DNA from: Orbilia blumenaviensis
Taxonomy: Eukaryota; Ascomycota; Orbiliomycetes; Orbiliales; Orbiliaceae
Direction of reading: 5' to 3'
Length of the DNA: 64,000 nucleotides
NCBI GenBank assembly: GCA_036872755.1
Contig: JAVHNS010000010.1
Location: 434,001 to 498,000, forward strand
The notes beneath the pieces are model-generated. The model ran no database searches and had not been told where the DNA came from. It saw only the letters and a program-made list of their open reading frames with translations. This document shows positions 22,910 to 33,244 of this stretch, one piece after another. The number at the start of each line of letters is the position of its first letter. The first letter of the stretch is position 1. Both the position numbers and the translations under genes were made by a program.

Positions 22910-23592
22910 TACCAAAATATTTTAGAAACCGGAAATCTCCAGTTCATACCAAGTGAATTTGATACAAGTTATAACGTTAATGTCAAAGTCACTTCATACT
23001 TGGTACATGAAATACGTATCCGCGACCACAAAGTTTAACTTGTTCAAGCTTCATCCTTCATCCGTCGATAGCCCGCTTAGGCGAGGGTGCCTTCCAACAG
23101 GGTTCTTCCTTGTGAATTTAGTCTTAGCTTCTGTAGTGTTGCAGTTCATTGGTTCGAGCCTTCCTTCAAAGTCCAGCTTTGACCGTTGGGGAGATCGTTG
23201 AAACGTGTACGCGTAAAATCAACTTAAATACTAAGTAATTGATTTTCAGGATGTTCTAGGAGCCTAGTCTTTCTCGATTGCTTCCTTTCCAATTGATAAC
23301 CTGGATATACGAAATAGGTGCCTAAACTGGTGTTGCCGTGTCTTCTACTTTTTGTTGAGGGCCACGGCCGAGTCTCAAGATATTAGTCAGCATAGAATGC
23401 ATATTGGGCCATCGAACATTTCAGGATTATTTCGACAATATATCCTACTATCAAGTAAATTCTATAATTGAATTCACTGCTAGTTACGAAATGCCAATCG
23501 ACAATTCAAATTCCTCAGAAAACTCGGACAACAAGCTTGTGTAGCCCAGTAGCTGGATCTGACATCTTAGTAACACTGGGAAGAAAACAAAA
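22910..23592. other. Spacer upstream of the unresolved ORFs
   Basis: No gene or repeat recognised. Confidence 0.4.
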
Positions 23593-24055
23593 TCAACACA
23601 TCTTATCGACTACCTGAGACTGGTTCCTGAAAGATTTCATCACACGTTTCATAAACATCAAAAGCACAGCTATTGCCGTGACGGGGGTGGTGATTGCCCA
23701 ATAAACCCAAAATTTCGGCGAAAGGCCCCACTCTTTCCCATTGTCAAAGAAACACATACTGAAGATCGACTATGGATTGGATCGATCGGGTTGTAATTAC
23801 TCACAATCAGCAATGATATCATGATATATACCGATAAGTATTAATGGTTGGGGTTTTAAATGAATTAAAGAAATAGAAGGATCATTATGTTAATATCGTA
23901 GAGGGAGGTATGGGTAAAGACTTACCGAAATAAATGTTGCGGGCAGAAAGACTGCCGACGCGATCGCTACTATTTTCATAGTCGCAGCTATTTTCAGGCT
24001 GGCTGCCGAATCAGTAGATAACGTGGTACTTTGCGCCTAGAATTTACTATCATAT

Positions 24056-24092
<37 letters not shown>

Positions 24093-25440
24093 ATGTATTA
24101 GGGCTGACTCAGCCTACCAAGGCTATTTCGTCCTCGTGTCGTTGTTGAAGAGCTTCGCACCGGCATTTGAACCCGAAGAGCGTCCCGTGGTGAAACTCAA
24201 GACTGTCCTGTATCTCCCTGACATGCTCCCTTGCAGCCTCTTGAAAGCTATTAATACGTGAAACGAAGCTTCCATGCCTCTTGACCATCTTCGATATAAT
24301 CTCTGTCGCTACAGTTGAGTTCTCCCGGTTATGAATTACGTGTCTCGAGATCCCGTGGATAAACTTGAAGTCGGCCCTTTCTCCCGATTTTGCCCGGTTC
24401 TAAGGTATGAATAATTGAAGATCAGTACATTGTTCATTTTAAGAACTTAAAGAGGTTCACCGAAGCGCTAGCTGTCGTAATAATACCTTTTCAAGAGCGT
24501 CCTCGAAATCATGAATCCTCCAGATGGTATTATCGTATGTGTGGACCATTGCGCCCAGGATGTGTGGATGAAAGCAATATGGATCGGCGCTGAAGCTCTG
24601 TTTGTTAGAACTATCGAGAGATTTACAAATCTCAGTTCGGAATTCTTTCGGGCAGTCCAAGCAGAGAATACTTCGTCGACCTGTCGGGGACCATGAACTG
24701 AAAAAACCCATCCTGTACCAATGGGCTTGTGAGTCTTTACCCGTGTCGTCTCGAGAATACGTCTTGACCAAGAACAGAAACCAGGTTCCTAAAGATCCGC
24801 GAAATTTCCAAATCAAGCAGATGTCAAGTTATATCTATCATAGCTCTCAGTGGGAGAGGCAGATCATACTGTGGCAAGACATCTCGCTACCAGAACACCC
24901 AAAAAATCCATTTGACTTCCAATATGTACTGGCCAAAATACCGGTGGGCATACCGTAGCGATCCTCGAGTTTGCGCTGGAGATCGTATGAGTTTTGATCC
25001 TCGCTCTTGAGTTTTTCGGATCCCGCGAACCTGTCGCATTTCTATTTTAGCATTTATCATCCACTATCACTATCCGTACCGGTAACTGTAGAATAAATTC
25101 ACTGAATACTCTTACACGAAATTCGGGACGCAGTTTGCCGCTATTATTTTAATATTATTATCAGTGGAATGATTTAGCCAATACCGTAAATTTAGGGAAA
25201 TAACATACTATCTTTCAAAACCTCTTCGATGCTGGTCGTTCTGGGTATCCAAGCTAAACCACCTATATATTTGGACCGATAAGCAAAGATTTATTCACAT
25301 TACACCATATCAATATTTAGCTCGAAAAGTGGGTAAGTACTTTCGCCAGATAGCTCCAAAATGTGGACAGTAAGAAGAGAGGACTCCGGTTCCGCCGTGA
25401 TGCTGCTTTTTATGGCGTCCATTTTCGAGGTTCTGTCCAT
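23593..25440 (-). CDS. Fungal CorA-like (Mg2+ transporter superfamily) membrane protein
   Basis: Eight exons, all found from splice sites: 25440-25341, 25262-25209, 25140-25118 (23 nt), 25041-24954, 24788-24487, 24399-24118, 24036-23926 and 23769-23593, 378 residues. Frames close at every junction. The central part reads TWFLFLVKTY, HWYRMGFFSSWSPTGR and YDNTIWRIHDFEDALEK. It continues with FIHGISRHVIHNRENS and a helical LFGFKCRCEALQQRHEDEIAL. This pattern is typical of the large fungal family with a CorA-like C terminus. The end has two membrane segments: KIVAIASAVFLPATFISSIF (in the place of the CorA pore region, without an obvious GMN) and FWVYWAITTPVTAIAVLLMF. Transport activity is not shown. 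Many fungal relatives are paralogues of unknown function, often in accessory regions or near self/non-self genes. It sits alone in a gene-poor region. Confidence 0.8.
24060..24088. repeat. Poly-A run inside an intron
   Basis: A run of about 29 adenines on the plus strand lies in the intron between exons 6 and 7 of the CorA-like gene. It forms a T tract on the coding strand downstream of the donor. Confidence 0.8.
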
Positions 25441-26698
25441 CCCTTTTCACAGTTAACGTAGAGCTTCGGTCAACTTAGGCCGCAAATTCGAATTGATCAA
25501 TTGATATCTAGACAAATGTTTGTTTGTTTGGGATCGGCGAGTTTGGGTACATTTTTAAATAAATACAATCTGGAGTGGAACAAATTTGCAGTACTCATAA
25601 GCTTTTAGTCGGTCGAAATCAAAAGCTTCTGCAAGAGATATTCCTGAAGTCAGACGAGTGCGGAGCAGCGTGTGTCCAATAGAGAGTTGTGTGGAACTGC
25701 ATAGTGAGTTGTTCTGTAATGGCGAGGATAGACGAGCAATGCATATGCAGTCCCCGTCGGCTTCGTAGCTATATATTCACATATTATTAAAAGTTGCATT
25801 TGTGGGGAGCCCGGGTCACATTATACAAGTTATCGAATTTGTGAGGAGGTAGCGAGTTGCCCGCCTTGCAAGCCTGGGCGCCAATAGAGCTAAATACCTA
25901 CATATGTGCACACGACCATAAATTGGTCTCGTAAACCAGCCTCTGTAAATGAAATAAACAAAGTCTCCTGGGGGGAAATATTGAAATAATTTATAATCGT
26001 CTTCATTTTAGTCTGCGAAAAACGCAGCAATCATATACCCAGAGATATATTCGGTGGTTCAGCTGCTGTTGCAATTTTTATGTTGAGGAGTGCGGTGCTT
26101 AAGTAAATGTAAACCTATATATTTCAGATTAATCGATTATAATTGTAGCCAAAAGCATTAAGAGAGAGTGTTTTTCCAGCAAATATGCACATCGGCCGAA
26201 GCCTGCCTCCAGTCCCACCACCGTGAACTTACTTGAATATCTCATACTTACGAATATACTTGTATATTTTTGTGGGCACACATGCCTCAAGTCGTGGCTA
26301 CTGGAGGGATTTGGTTGGCGGTTGCAATCGAGAGCGGCACGGTGCCACTTAATATATAACTACGAGTACCCCCGTTTAAGTCCGTAGCTCATCCCGGCTA
26401 TTTGGACACGCGACTCTATTTCGATCAATGCTTTTTTTTTTTTTTTTTTTTAAAGTGAATTACAAGATAGTTGGCAACTCCCGACTTTGATTCCTAGCCT
26501 TACGCTTCGAAGTCATAGAGTGTTGCGTGTTGTGTTCTGAACTGTTACACAAGGACCAAGCAGTTAGTGCCAAGACCTAGAATCACCAACTTTTTGCGCT
26601 ATCCTCTTTACCATGACCTCGCGACGCTAAACTAAACCTTCAAAACCTCCAAACCTTCACACTCTTCTTCCTCGTCGCTGTCCCCCAAACCCGCCACA
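25441..26698. other. A/T-rich divergent spacer
   Basis: Promoter side of both the CorA-like gene and IPI3. It contains a T run at about 26432-26452 and many TATA-like stretches. No gene is seen. Confidence 0.5.
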
Positions 26699-28406
26699 AT
26701 GACCCTCACCGAGCTCGTCGCCGTCGCCTCGCACCCCCCACCCTCCTCAGGCGCCTCCGCTTCACCAGAAGCCTACATTTCCCTCCACAATCTCCACACT
26801 TTCACCCAAACATCTACATTCAAAAAGTCATGCACGCCCCAAAACTCGCTCGCTTTATCTCCCACCCATGTTTTTGCAGCCCAATCCGACAAATCGGTAC
26901 TTAATGTATACAATCGCTCGAAAAACCAATTGGAGACTACAATACCGCTGCCGGAGCAGTTGACCGCGGTGACATGTTCGAGTAGTGGTGGGATAGTCGC
27001 AATGGGGACGAATAGTGGGCGGGTTAACGTCTGGGAGGTACTATCTACCTCTTATCCTCCAATTTTTCCGTATATAAAGAAAAAAAAGGCCTAACAGCAT
27101 GCTATCTCGCCAGTAGACCTCGTCAGGCCGCTACACCTCTACCCCACTATCACACCTTCAAAAGATCACAGCAATAACAATAGACCCCACCTCCACCTTC
27201 CTCTTAACCGGCTCATTAGATACCAACATCCTAGTCTGGTCCCTCCCCCATCTACTCCTCCCATCGTCCACCAAAAAACCGCTAAGAACGCTAGAATACC
27301 ACCAACAACCCATCGTCTCCGTCATATGCGGCCACGGCACCGGTCCCTCCGCACTCGCCATCTCAGCAGCCGCAGACTCAAGCGTTATAGTATGGAACTA
27401 CCAAGACGGGAGCTTACTCCGAACCTTTTCACTCTCTAGCGTTCCTACATGTTTGGCGTTAGACCCGGTCGATCGTGGCTTTTACGTCGGGTTTGGGGAT
27501 GGTAGTATTCAACAAATTGAGTTTGCGAAAGTGGGGAATAGGACTGTAGAGTTGGGGACAGGGGCAGCTGAGCCGTCGGCTGGTGGAAATAGTGCGGGGG
27601 GGGATGCTGAGAGGTCTTATGATTCACCGCTTTATAGAGCTGATGAGCGGAATATACCTATCACCACGAATGGAGTGGCGGGTAGATGGTCGACAGAGGG
27701 TCATGACACTGCTGTTACAGCCATGGACGTTGTATTCCAAGGGAATTACCTGGTGGCAGGGACAGAGAGTGGGAGTGTTAATATCTGGGATACCGCTACA
27801 GGGCAGCTATTCCGTACTTTGGCTACTTACAAAGGTAAGCCTTCTTAATACATATTAACTACAAATCAATCAAGGTCCTAACGAATAAATTTAGCACCGA
27901 TATCAAACGTCAAAATCCTCCCACCAACAGGATTCAGCGACAACGCTCCCGCCAGAACATCACAGTTAACCGTCGTCCCGCCACGGTACCACGAAGCCGT
28001 CAAAGCAGCTTCCGGAAACCAAGTGGACGTAGACACAACCATGCCACCCATGTCACTCCAATTTCACAGCACTTTAAACCCAACCCCAGACCCGTTCTCT
28101 CCTTCCGCCGATCTCGAGGCCATAAAACGGGGTATCGCGTACTTTAACTCAACCTCCTCGTCCGCCGCACCTACAATAGATGAAGCCAAGGGTGATCGGA
28201 TAACAATAACGGAGTTTAAAAGCACTGAAGATGCTGAAAAGATCGAATCGCTGGAAAAGGAGTTGGCGGTGATGAAGGAGCGGTATAAGCGACTGAGCGA
28301 GGTTCAGAAGCAGACGTGGGAAGAGCATACGAAGTGGGTTATGGAGGTCGATAAGGAGAAAGCGGAGAAGATGAAGGAGATGGGACCGGAGGGGATGGGC
28401 GAGTGA
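26699..28406 (+). CDS. IPI3: Pre-rRNA-processing protein Ipi3 (WD40)
   Basis: Three exons: 26699-27037, 27117-27834 and 27895-28406, 522 residues. WD-like blades are visible as VFAAQSDKSVLNVYNRS, VAMGTNSGRVNVWE, LTGSLDTNILVWSLPHLL, ISAAADSSVIVWNYQDG and LVAGTESGSVNIWDTATG. The C terminus has RITITEFKS and a charged coiled coil (KIESLEKELAVMKERYKRLS). This layout and the WE-T-x-S-G-R junction match Ipi3, a partner of Rix1/Ipi1 in the Rix1-Rea1 complex that matures pre-60S ribosomes and is also linked to replication licensing. Start chosen at the first ATG, embedded in ACCACAATGACC-like context (26695-26705). The last intron has a TCCTAACG branch. Confidence 0.9.
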
Positions 28407-28882
28407 TTGTTAGCTTTGAGTAGGTGGCTTGGTCTCAGATGTTTAATTAATTGCCTCGGGTGTCTCTTTATAGGAGTTTGTGATTTGGGATATAGACTGT
28501 ATATTACAAAATACTACTGCCATTCTGTAATTATATAAGGTATATACTATCGGGATTATTGATCTACGACATGGAGATTTTGACTATAAAATTCAATTCC
28601 GTTCAATTCAATTCAAAGATGATATAATAGGTGTAGTTAGTTCACACCTCAGAATATCACACTCTTAAGGATTGCCTCCAACCCTTCTAATTTTCGAGAA
28701 ACACCACACGCCCGCCCGTATATGACTCCCAGAATGCATCCGATCGCGTGCTATAACGCAGTTAAATCGCCCCGCACTAAAAATGCCGTTCAAGAATCAA
28801 AGAAGTTATCAACCACACCCCATAGAAGCCAATAAAATAACAGAAAAACAGAAACAAAAGGTAGGGTCAGGAGGGATGAAAC
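28407..28882. other. Convergent 3' spacer
   Basis: 3' ends of IPI3 and the Arb2-like gene face each other here. No gene was found. Confidence 0.6.
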
Positions 28883-30523
28883 TCAGGCAGACGGGGCAGC
28901 CTTACCGACTCCCATCTCCTTCAACCCATCACTCCCCGCCGTTCCAGGTCTTTCGTTTTCCTGCAGTGCTTTATTAGCCTTGGCAGCTTGCTCAGCATCT
29001 CTAAGATCGACCATATCCTCGAGTCCATTCTGGTCGAATGGATGTTCCCTTTCTCCGAAATTCTCATCGAGGTCGTTTTCTTCGAATGCCCATTTGTTAG
29101 GATCTCCTGCATCGTTAGGTCTTGCAACTGAGTTATTGTGACCTCCCCATTCTTCATTTAGCTTTTCGACGCTTTCCCAGTCGACGAGAATTACAGGGTT
29201 ACAACCCTCGGGGTCCTCTTCAACGCGTTTGAACCATGGGAGCATAACTTTCTCCCATGCGTTTGGAATGATTGTTTCAGAGTAGATTTGGGCTGTAGAG
29301 AAAGTTTGGCAGATGAAACGTTTGTCGGGAATGAATGTTCCTGGTGGGTCGGAATGGACGATGTAGGCGCGGGCGCGGGTGGTGAGAAAATGACGTAGAT
29401 CAGAGGAGGTGACGTCTGCAGCTGTATGGGTGGATTCAACAGCGATGAGGGCTTCGATGTTCGATTTCCATTCCGCAACTATACATCCCCCACATCTATG
29501 AGCATGTAGCCAGATAATCACCGTATAGAAGGGGAAAGGAACGAGAGCATACAGTTCTTGTTCATATACTTAACCAATCCCCAACACCCCCACCCATACG
29601 TCAAAAAATAGATCTTCTTCCCTTTCTTCCCGCCTCCACCGACCAACCTTTCTTTAATCTCTCCCAAAACGCTCTCAACATGTTTCTGCACATTCTCATG
29701 TCCCGGAACTCGATTCCTAACTTCATCAATATGCGGAGAGGGCTTTGTAGCCGCCTTCCAAGAACGATAGGTAACCGCACGTCCAATCTCTGGAGAGTAG
29801 ACGTTTTGCCCGCAGTTGAGAACTACCAGGCTGAAATTCTCCTTCTTTGCGGTACGGATTGTAGAGATCATTGTGCCGTGCTTTTATCCCGTCACCATTA
29901 GCATATACTAGTACAAAACGATACGGGGAGCAGAGCTTATAAATACATTAATACCAGGTCCCTCTATCTCCCTAACACTCCAAACCCCCAAATCATCATA
30001 GGTATTCCCGATAATAACAAGGACCTTCTCAGCATCATCCAGATCATCACTAATTAAAATCGGAACACAGGGATCAGTCGTCGGATCGCTCCCGGGAGGG
30101 AAATAATGCTTCGTAAGGCCTTCTTCTTTGAGACGGGTGTCTAAAACACGACGGATGCATTCTATATCATCGAAAACGACGGTATTAGCAATATTATAAG
30201 CTCCAAGAGTTGGTAAGGGGGTTATAAAGCAAAATACCATCCATAGCCTCCCTCCTCCTCTCATTAATACGTTCTATCTTGTGAACATGGTAATCAAACC
30301 CTTCCGACGGCTTTGAGATCTGTCGAATCTGGTCTTGAGAGTTGATGAAGTAGCTTTGTAATTTTTTTATTCAAGATATTAGTGGTACAAAATACTTATC
30401 GTGTGGAGCAAAGTATAATGTGTGGTGAGTGTGTTGGATATTCAAAGCATACCCGAGCTTCTTCAAGTCAGCAGGGAAGTCTACTTCCTCTCGGTGTTCG
30501 ATCGGTTTGATCCGTCTGAACAT
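28883..30523 (-). CDS. Arb2-domain protein
   Basis: Five exons: 30523-30453, 30353-30238, 30161-29947, 29880-29553 and 29478-28883, 441 residues. The N terminus reads MFRRIKPIEHREEVDFPADL, then KKLGYFINSQDQIRQI, ERINERRREAMDECI, PILISDDLDDAEKVLVIIG, YDDLGVWSVREI and GQNVYSPEIGRAVTYRSW. This order is that of fungal Arb2-domain proteins, related to the Arb2 subunit of the fission yeast Argonaute siRNA chaperone and to the C-terminal domain of Hda1 deacetylases. The fold is alpha/beta-hydrolase-like. Where a nucleophile elbow would lie the sequence is FLTYGWGCWGLVKYM, with no G-x-S-x-G, so no hydrolase activity is expected. The last 100 residues are acidic and disordered. Function (RNAi, heterochromatin or other) is inference. 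Confidence 0.82.
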
Positions 30524-31213
30524 TGTGGATGGCTTTCTATGATGAGAAACACGATGGGAATGGCCTCGATGAAAGAAATTGAATGGTGATAGTGATGAGA
30601 GAGAAGGGGGACGATGTCGATGCAGATTCAATGAATTGGATCAAATGTTGGTGGAGAGGTTCACTACTAATATAGAAATATCCAGACTGATGGAAAAACA
30701 CACTTCCAAAAGTAACCTCCAAGGGAAAATACGATGCCTGAAAAATCACTGTCGACACTAAAACAGCCTACGAAAGTGGACAAACACCACACGGTGTAGT
30801 TCAAGGATCATGGCAGTTACACTGCAGGACGCATATGCTAGAATTTCGATAGATACGTACATAGCGGACAGTCCAAACAGCAAACACCCCCTCGTGCTGC
30901 CCTGTCTGTCTATCTCTCTTGTCTTTTTTAAATCCAACAATGCAACATCTTGAAGATGATGGGTAAGGCGATGGTAAAAAAATGCCACAACATAAAGAAG
31001 AAGAAAACCACCGGAACGCCACTCTAACCAAAAGTTCCGAATCATACAAAAATCATAAGAAAAGTGTGTAATACAAGAAAGAAAAAAGGTAAAATGAAAG
31101 GCTTTGCAGGGCGATTAATAAAAATGCATCGCCGGGGTATTTTAAGAAAAAACGACATTAGAAGTGAAAGAAACAACTTTTGTTGTTGTTGGTGTTACAA
31201 AGGGACGAACTCT
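30524..31213. other. Spacer between PAPS reductase and Arb2-like gene
   Basis: Promoter of the Arb2-like gene and 3' side of PAPS reductase, both on the minus strand. No gene. Confidence 0.5.
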
Positions 31214-32300
31214 TTACGACTGAGCAGATAGTTGAACGTTCTGCAAAGCCTCTTCGAGTGCCTGCTGCTGCTTCTTTTGTTCCTGCTCTTGCAAGAACTG
31301 AGCATACTTCGATCGAGGGTTGTGGATTCCACACTCGGTCTTCTGCTGTCCCTTCCAGCGTCCTGCTCTCTCGTCCTCACCTTCCTTGACCGGGCTATAT
31401 TCAACATGTTAGCACAAATCCTGACATTCATATGGAAATGTAGGAGGGAAGTATAGATAAATACCTTGTGGAATGCCAGTCGCCAACGCTCTTGTATCCC
31501 TTATCCAACAAGGTGTTGTATGGGACGCCGTTGGCATCAATATAGGCCTTAACCTGAGGGAAGGACCAGTTGGCCAAAGGGTTGATCTTGATCAAACCAG
31601 CCTCATCAACCTCAACAACATCCAAGGATCCTCGCTTGCCGCCTTGGCTCTTTCGTCGACCAGTGAAGACAGCCTTGACCTTCAATTCAGAGTAAGCCCG
31701 TTGAGCAGGCTCGACCTTGGCAAGATAGTCATATAGGTTATCGTTGGTCTCCCAGAGCTTGTCACCGTGAAGCTTGTTGAATTCATCGGCAGTTTCAAGA
31801 CCAGCGGGTTTGTAAATGTGGAATTTGGCGGTTGGGTAGTACATCTGGCAGGTTTCGACGAGCTCATGGGTTTCCTTGAAGTGGAAGAGTGTGTCGAGGA
31901 AGATGAGGTCGACTGGGTGATCGATGTTTTGTTCGAGAGCGATCTTAGAGATCATGTCCATAGTGACGAGGCCAGTAAGCCCGAAGGCAGTGGTCTGGTA
32001 GAGACCTGGGAAGGTGATCATGCTCCATCGGATGACATCTACGATTTTATAACAATATACTCATTAGAATATATATTCTATCTTTTTTGAAAATATAGGA
32101 ATATATATGTATGAGAGTATATATATTATAAGTATCTTACCTAAAGGCTCAAGCTTAGCCAGCATGGCATTGATATGCTTGAGATGTGGAGCAGTGAAAT
32201 AGACTTCTGGTAGCTCCTCGGAACCACTTCCACTGGAGTAACCGGATTCATTATCTGCGAACTCGGACTTTGGAGTTATGGGAGAATTGGCTGACGACAT
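31214..32300 (-). CDS. MET16: Phosphoadenylyl-sulfate (PAPS) reductase
   Basis: Three exons: 32300-32141, 32038-31465 and 31394-31214, 304 residues. Characteristic features are TTAFGLTGLVTMDMI (nucleotide-binding loop), PVDLIFLDTLFHFKETHELV, VFTGRRKSQGG, INPLANWSFPQVKAYI, GVPYNTLLDKGYKSVGDWHS and the joined STSPVKEGEDERAGRW. The catalytic cysteine lies in KTECGIH. The enzyme reduces PAPS to sulfite with thioredoxin electrons in assimilatory sulfur metabolism, in the cytosol. A Gln/Glu-rich tail ends the protein. The last exon uses a different frame from the ORF overlapping its 3' end; the correct stop is TAA at 31216-31214. No clear sulfur-regulator site was found upstream. Confidence 0.94.
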
Positions 32301-33244
32301 TTTTGTGGAGAAAATGGTATGATGAATACCAGGGAGTAATATAATCTGGGGAAGAGTAATAAAAATATAATAGAATAGAGAGAATATACGAAGGATGTGG
32401 AGAAGGATGAGGGATGGGATGGATAGAGAGAGGAAGAGGCTAAAGTGTATTGATGAGATGATTGATGCAGATATGTCGCAATATCCGTCGAATGAAACTG
32501 TCTGTAAAATAGATGTCCAGAGCACACGGCACTTGTAGGGCTGATATATACTTATATATAGATAAGTCAGGAAAGCAAGTACTTAAGCACTTAGGCAAGT
32601 ATCAGCAGGATGATGTATGATATGATATTTATATACCAGAGAAGAAGAACGAGAAGATTGAGAGAAAGAAGAAGGAAGAGAAGGAGAGAGAAAGAACAAT
32701 TCCTAATCAAATCCTTCTTCACTAAGCAACTGAGTCCCCATCCCCCATATATAGGACGACTCCTATATCGGGTTCACCGGGGGACTGGCTGGAGTAGAGC
32801 AAAAGTGTTGTCCGGTGCCAATCCCTGCCCTGATTGGCTGAGTCGATGGCAACATCCCATCACGCAATATTCAACCAATCAGATCGTAGATCACTCCGCC
32901 TGCGACACCTCGAAAATCCAGCAAATTTTCAGGTCTGCTTAGAAATTGTCAGAGAAGAAGCAAAGTAAACAAGGTCTCTGTGGCTACCGCGGGGTTTCGT
33001 ATCTGGCTTTTTCGGGTCCCACGTCCGTTGCCGTGTATCCATCAAATACCTCACACGCCAGTAGCGGTGTGCATAAGTACCTACACCACCACCAGTACCA
33101 TACAGAGCACATATGTGATATATTATATGTACCCCAAATTACACAGCTGAAGTTCTTGCTGTGCCAGGTATATACGTAGAGACAGACTACCACTACCCAG
33201 GTACATGCCATGACCATGTGCACATTTTGAATCATGACCTTGAA
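32301..33244. other. Spacer upstream of PAPS reductase
   Basis: Contains a GA-rich stretch (32640-32695) and two CCAATCA-like elements (32817-32825 and 32873-32881). No gene identified. Confidence 0.5.

Noticed and set aside
24511..24958. Plus-strand ORFs over the CorA-like gene
   Set aside because: They lie opposite well-supported exons of the minus-strand gene and show no protein features.
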